Translations under genes and position numbers: made by a program
Part shown: one piece after another, positions 63,261-64,000 of the stretch
How positions within the stretch are numbered: the stretch's first letter is position 1
Layout of the letters: each line of letters starts with the position of its first letter
Assembly (NCBI GenBank): GCA_946811185.2
Contig: OX328103.1
Span: 4,964,132 to 5,028,131, forward strand
Reading direction: 5' to 3'
DNA from: Hippopus hippopus
Lineage: Eukaryota > Mollusca > Bivalvia > Cardiida > Cardiidae
DNA length: 64,000 nucleotides
The notes under the pieces: generated by a model
Databases searched by the model: none
What the model was told of the DNA's origin: nothing
What the model saw: the letters and a program-made list of their open reading frames with translations, nothing else

Positions 63261-63650
63261 ATGTTCAAAGATTCTACAAAAGTGACTGCATATTCGAAGC
63301 CAGCCTTGATGTTATGTGAAGATAGACTACAAACGTATGAGCACTGGTCGAAGCAAATAAAGCCTGAGAAATGGTCATTAGCAAAAGCGGGCTTCTTTTA
63401 CACCGGTACTGCGGATAAAGTGACGTGTTTTGCCTGTGGTGTCAACATAATGTCATGGGAGGAAAAGGACGATCCTTGGGAAGAGCACGAGAAATGGTCT
63501 CCGTCCTGTATATATTTGAAAATGACGGGATACACGAGTCAAATCACTTCAAGGTGTGATACACAACGAAACGCGTCTGTTACCAATGGAAGATTGTCCC
63601 GTGACGGTTCTACATATAACTGGAGTGCTTTGAATTCAGCCTTTTTCTAA
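63261..63650 (+). CDS. Single-BIR-domain protein (IAP-like)
   Basis: 129 codons. One complete BIR domain at about residues 20-88: EDRLQTYEHW, AKAGFFYTG, then zinc ligands C56, C59, H76 and C83 in exact C-x2-C-x16-H-x6-C spacing. No RING, CARD or second BIR; the last 40 residues are polar and unstructured-looking. BIR proteins block caspases or bind their regulators, so a role in delaying host cell death is plausible but inferred. It lies on the same strand between the PC4 gene and the integrase with short gaps, which argues that it is element cargo rather than a host gene. Single-BIR proteins without RING are known in hosts as well as viruses. Confidence 0.88.
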   Translation: MFKDSTKVTAYSKPALMLCEDRLQTYEHWSKQIKPEKWSLAKAGFFYTGTADKVTCFACGVNIMSWEEKDDPWEEHEKWSPSCIYLKMTGYTSQITSRCDTQRNASVTNGRLSRDGSTYNWSALNSAFF

Positions 63651-63663
63651 AACCGATGTGAAC

Positions 63664-63828
63664 ATGTTCGGACTCATTCTTATATTTGTGACAACAATGA
63701 ATGACTTCGAATTGTGGTTGAAATACAGACAATTGCGAAGAGACGCCGCGGAGGGTGTTGAAAGGCTCGTTGGCTTGTATATAGAAAACGAAAGAAACCT
63801 CTCTATTTACTATTTCTATTTGATGTAG
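63664..63828 (+). CDS. Small ORF between BIR and integrase
   Basis: 54 codons from ATG to TAG. A hydrophobic start (GLILIFVTT) is followed by a charged helix-like stretch (LKYRQLRRDAAEGVERLVG). An inner Met at codon 12 is an alternative start. It fills most of the 212 bp gap between its neighbours. No family recognised, and it could be chance. Confidence 0.3.
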   Translation: MFGLILIFVTTMNDFELWLKYRQLRRDAAEGVERLVGLYIENERNLSIYYFYLM

Positions 63829-63851
63829 TAAGAATGTATGGATGTCTATGT

Positions 63852-63858
63852 AATAAAT
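63852..63858 (+). terminator. Possible polyadenylation signal just before the integrase start
   Basis: AATAAATAAA immediately before ATG at 63,863. It could end the BIR transcript, overlapping the next gene's leader. Confidence 0.35.
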
Positions 63859-63862
63859 AAAC

Positions 63863-64000
63863 ATGTCTGACTGGCAACAATATTTGTCTTCTTTGTATTT
63901 TGACTTAAAATCTCCCGCTAGCTATGGTGGTCCTGAAAAACTCTATCAACATGTTAAAGACGAGGGTAAATACAAAATTGGCAGGCACAGAATACGCCAA
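63863..64000 (+). CDS. Polinton/Maverick-type integrase, N-terminus (runs off window)
   Basis: 46 codons visible. The start (WQQYLSSLYFDLKSPASYGG into PEKLYQHVKDEGKYKI) has the Y-x-D-x-x-x-PASYGG and LY-x-x-VK-x-E-GKY pattern of the N-terminal DNA-binding region of Polinton/Maverick integrases, also seen in adintovirus-like elements. Catalytic residues lie outside the window. It is the strongest evidence that the PC4 and BIR genes belong to a large DNA element. A solo integrase-derived gene remains possible until the flank is read. Confidence 0.75.
   Translation, partial: MSDWQQYLSSLYFDLKSPASYGGPEKLYQHVKDEGKYKIGRHRIRQ

Larger units (their letters stand above)
62432..64000 (+). mobile_element. 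Left part of a Polinton/Maverick-like element (inferred)
   Basis: Three recognisable genes and a small ORF sit on one strand with gaps of 42 and 212 bp, no introns, and direct repeats in front, unlike the gene spacing elsewhere in the window. Terminal inverted repeats and a 6 bp target duplication, expected for Polintons, were not located, so the left boundary is a guess. Confidence 0.55.

Overview
The window looks like nuclear DNA of a metazoan, most plausibly a bivalve or related mollusc. The basis is intron-bearing or large single-exon animal genes separated by long AT-rich non-coding DNA, a Toll-like receptor with an LRR ectodomain, and tRNA-derived SINEs with the molluscan-style 3' part. 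There is also a very high density of short palindromic non-autonomous elements. Species cannot be fixed from the sequence alone. There is no operon structure, no bacterial gene, no CRISPR array, and no tRNA or rRNA gene I would defend.

Layout. 1-4436: 3' part of a Ty3/gypsy LTR retrotransposon (end of pol with an intact integrase, an extra zinc-finger/coiled-coil ORF, purine tract, 1.14 kb LTR). 4.4-8.3 kb: a SINE, small hairpin elements and a 1.3 kb foldback element. 8.3-10.8 kb: one doubtful exon, then two minus-strand exons of a seven-membrane-segment protein resembling the PRRT3/PRRT4 family. 11-39 kb: no host gene recognised. This stretch is a patchwork of hairpin MITEs (families A to K in this annotation), SINEs, a decayed Tc1/mariner-like transposon near 18 kb, a LINE 3' end near 20.5 kb, and tandem repeats. 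39.0-40.4 kb: minus-strand RING-H2 protein gene. 41-49 kb: more MITEs, microsatellites and a diverged 105 bp minisatellite. 49.0-51.3 kb: intact single-exon Toll-like receptor on the minus strand. 52.9-55.7 kb: a MITE split by a 2.4 kb insertion carrying a dead LINE. 60.9-61.5 kb: a decayed Harbinger (HARBI1-like) transposase. 62.4-64.0 kb: the start of a compact virus-like module on the plus strand, consisting of a two-PC4-domain protein, a single-BIR protein, a 54-codon ORF, and the N-terminus of a Polinton/Maverick-type integrase running off the end.

Host genes here are few and probably independent: TLR (innate sensing), RING protein (probable ubiquitin ligase) and PRRT-like membrane protein. 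The most unusual parts are the terminal Polinton-like module with transcription-coactivator and anti-apoptotic cargo, and the hairpin-element landscape. The latter includes nested insertions whose TTAA or 9 bp target duplications can be read directly. Family letters A-K are labels for this window only. Repeat boundaries are read by eye and may be off by several bases.
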